24,315 nucleotides of DNA from NCBI GenBank assembly GCA_913056225.1, contig CAJXMQ010000006.1, positions 1 to 24,315 of the forward strand, in the 5' to 3' direction. The translations under genes and the position numbers were made by a program. This document shows positions 23,584-24,315 of the stretch, piece after piece; position 1 is the first letter of the stretch; every line of letters starts with the position of its first letter. The stretch is from an uncultured Micrococcales bacterium (lineage in GTDB: Bacteria > Actinomycetota > Actinomycetes > Actinomycetales > Microbacteriaceae). Under the pieces are notes generated by a model. It was not told the origin of the DNA and made no database searches. It worked only from the letters and a program-made list of their open reading frames with translations.

Positions 23584-24315
23584 ACCGTTTCGCTTGTTGG
23601 GGGTTGAATCACTCCTTGTTGCAGAGAAATCACCGACTCAAACCAACCTTGGTTCGTTAGCAACAGATATCCAGGAACCAGCCACCCCTTTCCGTTCGCG
23701 TCCTCCAGCAGTAAAGTTACGGTTTTAGCTGACCCGACAGTTACCTCGATTGTTTCTTGCTCAAACTCTCCCGGTTCGGGAAATGGTTCGGTCGGGATGG
23801 GTTCAGAGTCGTTGAAATCTTCTGGTGCTGCTTCCAAGATATTCTCGCTTGAAACTTGTAAATCTGACTCCATGAGGCCCTGTTCATAATTTGAGGGGGC
23901 CGGAACCCCAAACCAATAACCATCTTGAATTCGGCCAACTGCTTCAACTGGGCTTACGGTGTCATAATCACCCACATATTCAATAGTGGCCAAGTGCCCG
24001 CTTACATTAGAAATCTGGGCAGTCTGGTCCCAAGACACGTACCACTGAATAGCGGTCTCCTCACCATTAGCAGAAATAGATGCAGAAGCCTCAGCCCCCC
24101 ATTGATAACGGTTGATTTCCAGATCTTGTTTTGTCCCTGGATAACCAGCCGCCGAGATTAGCTCATACGCCTGCTCTCGCAATGCTTGTTCTGAAGGAAG
24201 TTCGACAACCGGGAGTGGCCTGCACTCTTCAATAGATTCTGGGTCGGATTGCAGTATCTCCTGCTCTTCGCGCTGGTAGCACTCGTCAGGTAACCAATTT
24301 CTTTTTGATGAATAG
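23577..24315 (-). CDS. Probable extracytoplasmic protein of unknown function (5' truncated by the window end)
   Basis: The minus strand is open from the window edge (24315) to a TAA at 23577-23579, giving 245 residues without a start, so the gene begins outside the window. I do not recognise a family with certainty. The visible part starts with a polar, acidic stretch with two cysteines (DECYQR and EECRPLPV, which could form a disulfide) and then ALREQAYELISAAG. Two beta-rich blocks follow, one with QWYVSWDQTAQISNVSGHLA and SPVEAVGRIQDGYWFG, the other with KTVTLLLEDANGKGWLVPGY and LTNQGWFESV. Between them lies an acidic/proline linker (PIPTEPFPEPGEFEQE). Aromatic-rich strands, few lysines and linkers suit a secreted or membrane-anchored protein with the anchor upstream. 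A TTG at 24182 is an unlikely start. Confidence 0.7.
   Translation of the reverse strand, partial: YSSKRNWLPDECYQREEQEILQSDPESIEECRPLPVVELPSEQALREQAYELISAAGYPGTKQDLEINRYQWGAEASASISANGEETAIQWYVSWDQTAQISNVSGHLATIEYVGDYDTVSPVEAVGRIQDGYWFGVPAPSNYEQGLMESDLQVSSENILEAAPEDFNDSEPIPTEPFPEPGEFEQETIEVTVGSAKTVTLLLEDANGKGWLVPGYLLLTNQGWFESVISLQQGVIQPPTSETVQ

Noticed and set aside
24180..24182. TTG at 24182 as the true start of the last minus-strand gene
   Set aside because: The frame stays open with plausible protein sequence, including two cysteines, up to the window edge, so the gene is better read as truncated.
1..24315. Mobile elements, CRISPR arrays, toxin-antitoxin or phage-defence genes
   Set aside because: No transposase, integrase, direct-repeat array or defence-type gene was seen; every gene but the two small or partial unknowns is a recognisable housekeeping gene in conserved order.

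Overview
The window is a densely packed chromosomal segment from an actinobacterium, most likely a small-genome freshwater member of Microbacteriaceae (Rhodoluna/Aquiluna-like). This is inferred from three things. The gene order argS-lysA-hom-thrC-thrB-rho-prfA-prmC-sua5-wecA-atpI-atpBEFHAGDC is characteristic of Actinobacteria (the same order is known from Mycobacterium tuberculosis). DUF3039 is an actinobacterial family. Base composition is moderate (near 50% GC by eye, not counted), with almost no intergenic space. No mobile element, CRISPR array, rRNA gene or prophage gene was seen.

Layout. Positions 1-350 (+) hold the end of a PDZ-containing protein (HtrA-like protease candidate) and a DUF3039 protein. 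Positions 340-1611 (-) hold nicotinate phosphoribosyltransferase. Positions 1674-3782 (+) hold murI-rph-rdgB, all overlapping. Positions 3771-3842 (-) hold tRNA-Arg(CCG). From 3906 a very long + strand run begins: argS, the lysine/threonine genes lysA-hom-thrC-thrB, rho, then prfA-prmC-threonylcarbamoyl-AMP synthase, a WecA/MraY-type glycosyl-1-phosphate transferase, and the complete F1Fo ATP synthase operon (15617-22864). A YaaA/DUF328 gene follows directly, ending against a convergent, 5'-truncated gene for a probable extracytoplasmic protein (23577-24315, -).

Functionally this is core metabolism: NAD salvage, D-glutamate supply for peptidoglycan, tRNA processing, nucleotide-pool cleansing, arginine charging, the last step of lysine synthesis and the homoserine-to-threonine branch, transcription and translation termination, tRNA t6A modification, cell-envelope lipid-linked sugar synthesis and energy conversion.

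The points most worth a second look are: (1) atpB appears to start at a CTG codon at 16116 with a well-placed Shine-Dalgarno sequence, because no ATG/GTG/TTG lies between the upstream in-frame stop and the conserved N-terminus; (2) all three convergent junctions overlap, one of them by running the rdgB stop codon into a tRNA gene; (3) Rho has no visible N-terminal Rho_N domain, only a low-complexity charged tail; (4) AtpC is only 89 aa and lacks the helical domain; (5) rpmE and clpS/DUF2017 are absent from slots where relatives carry them; (6) murI looks leaderless. I found no convincing novel multi-gene system; the region is ordinary housekeeping with signs of genome compaction.
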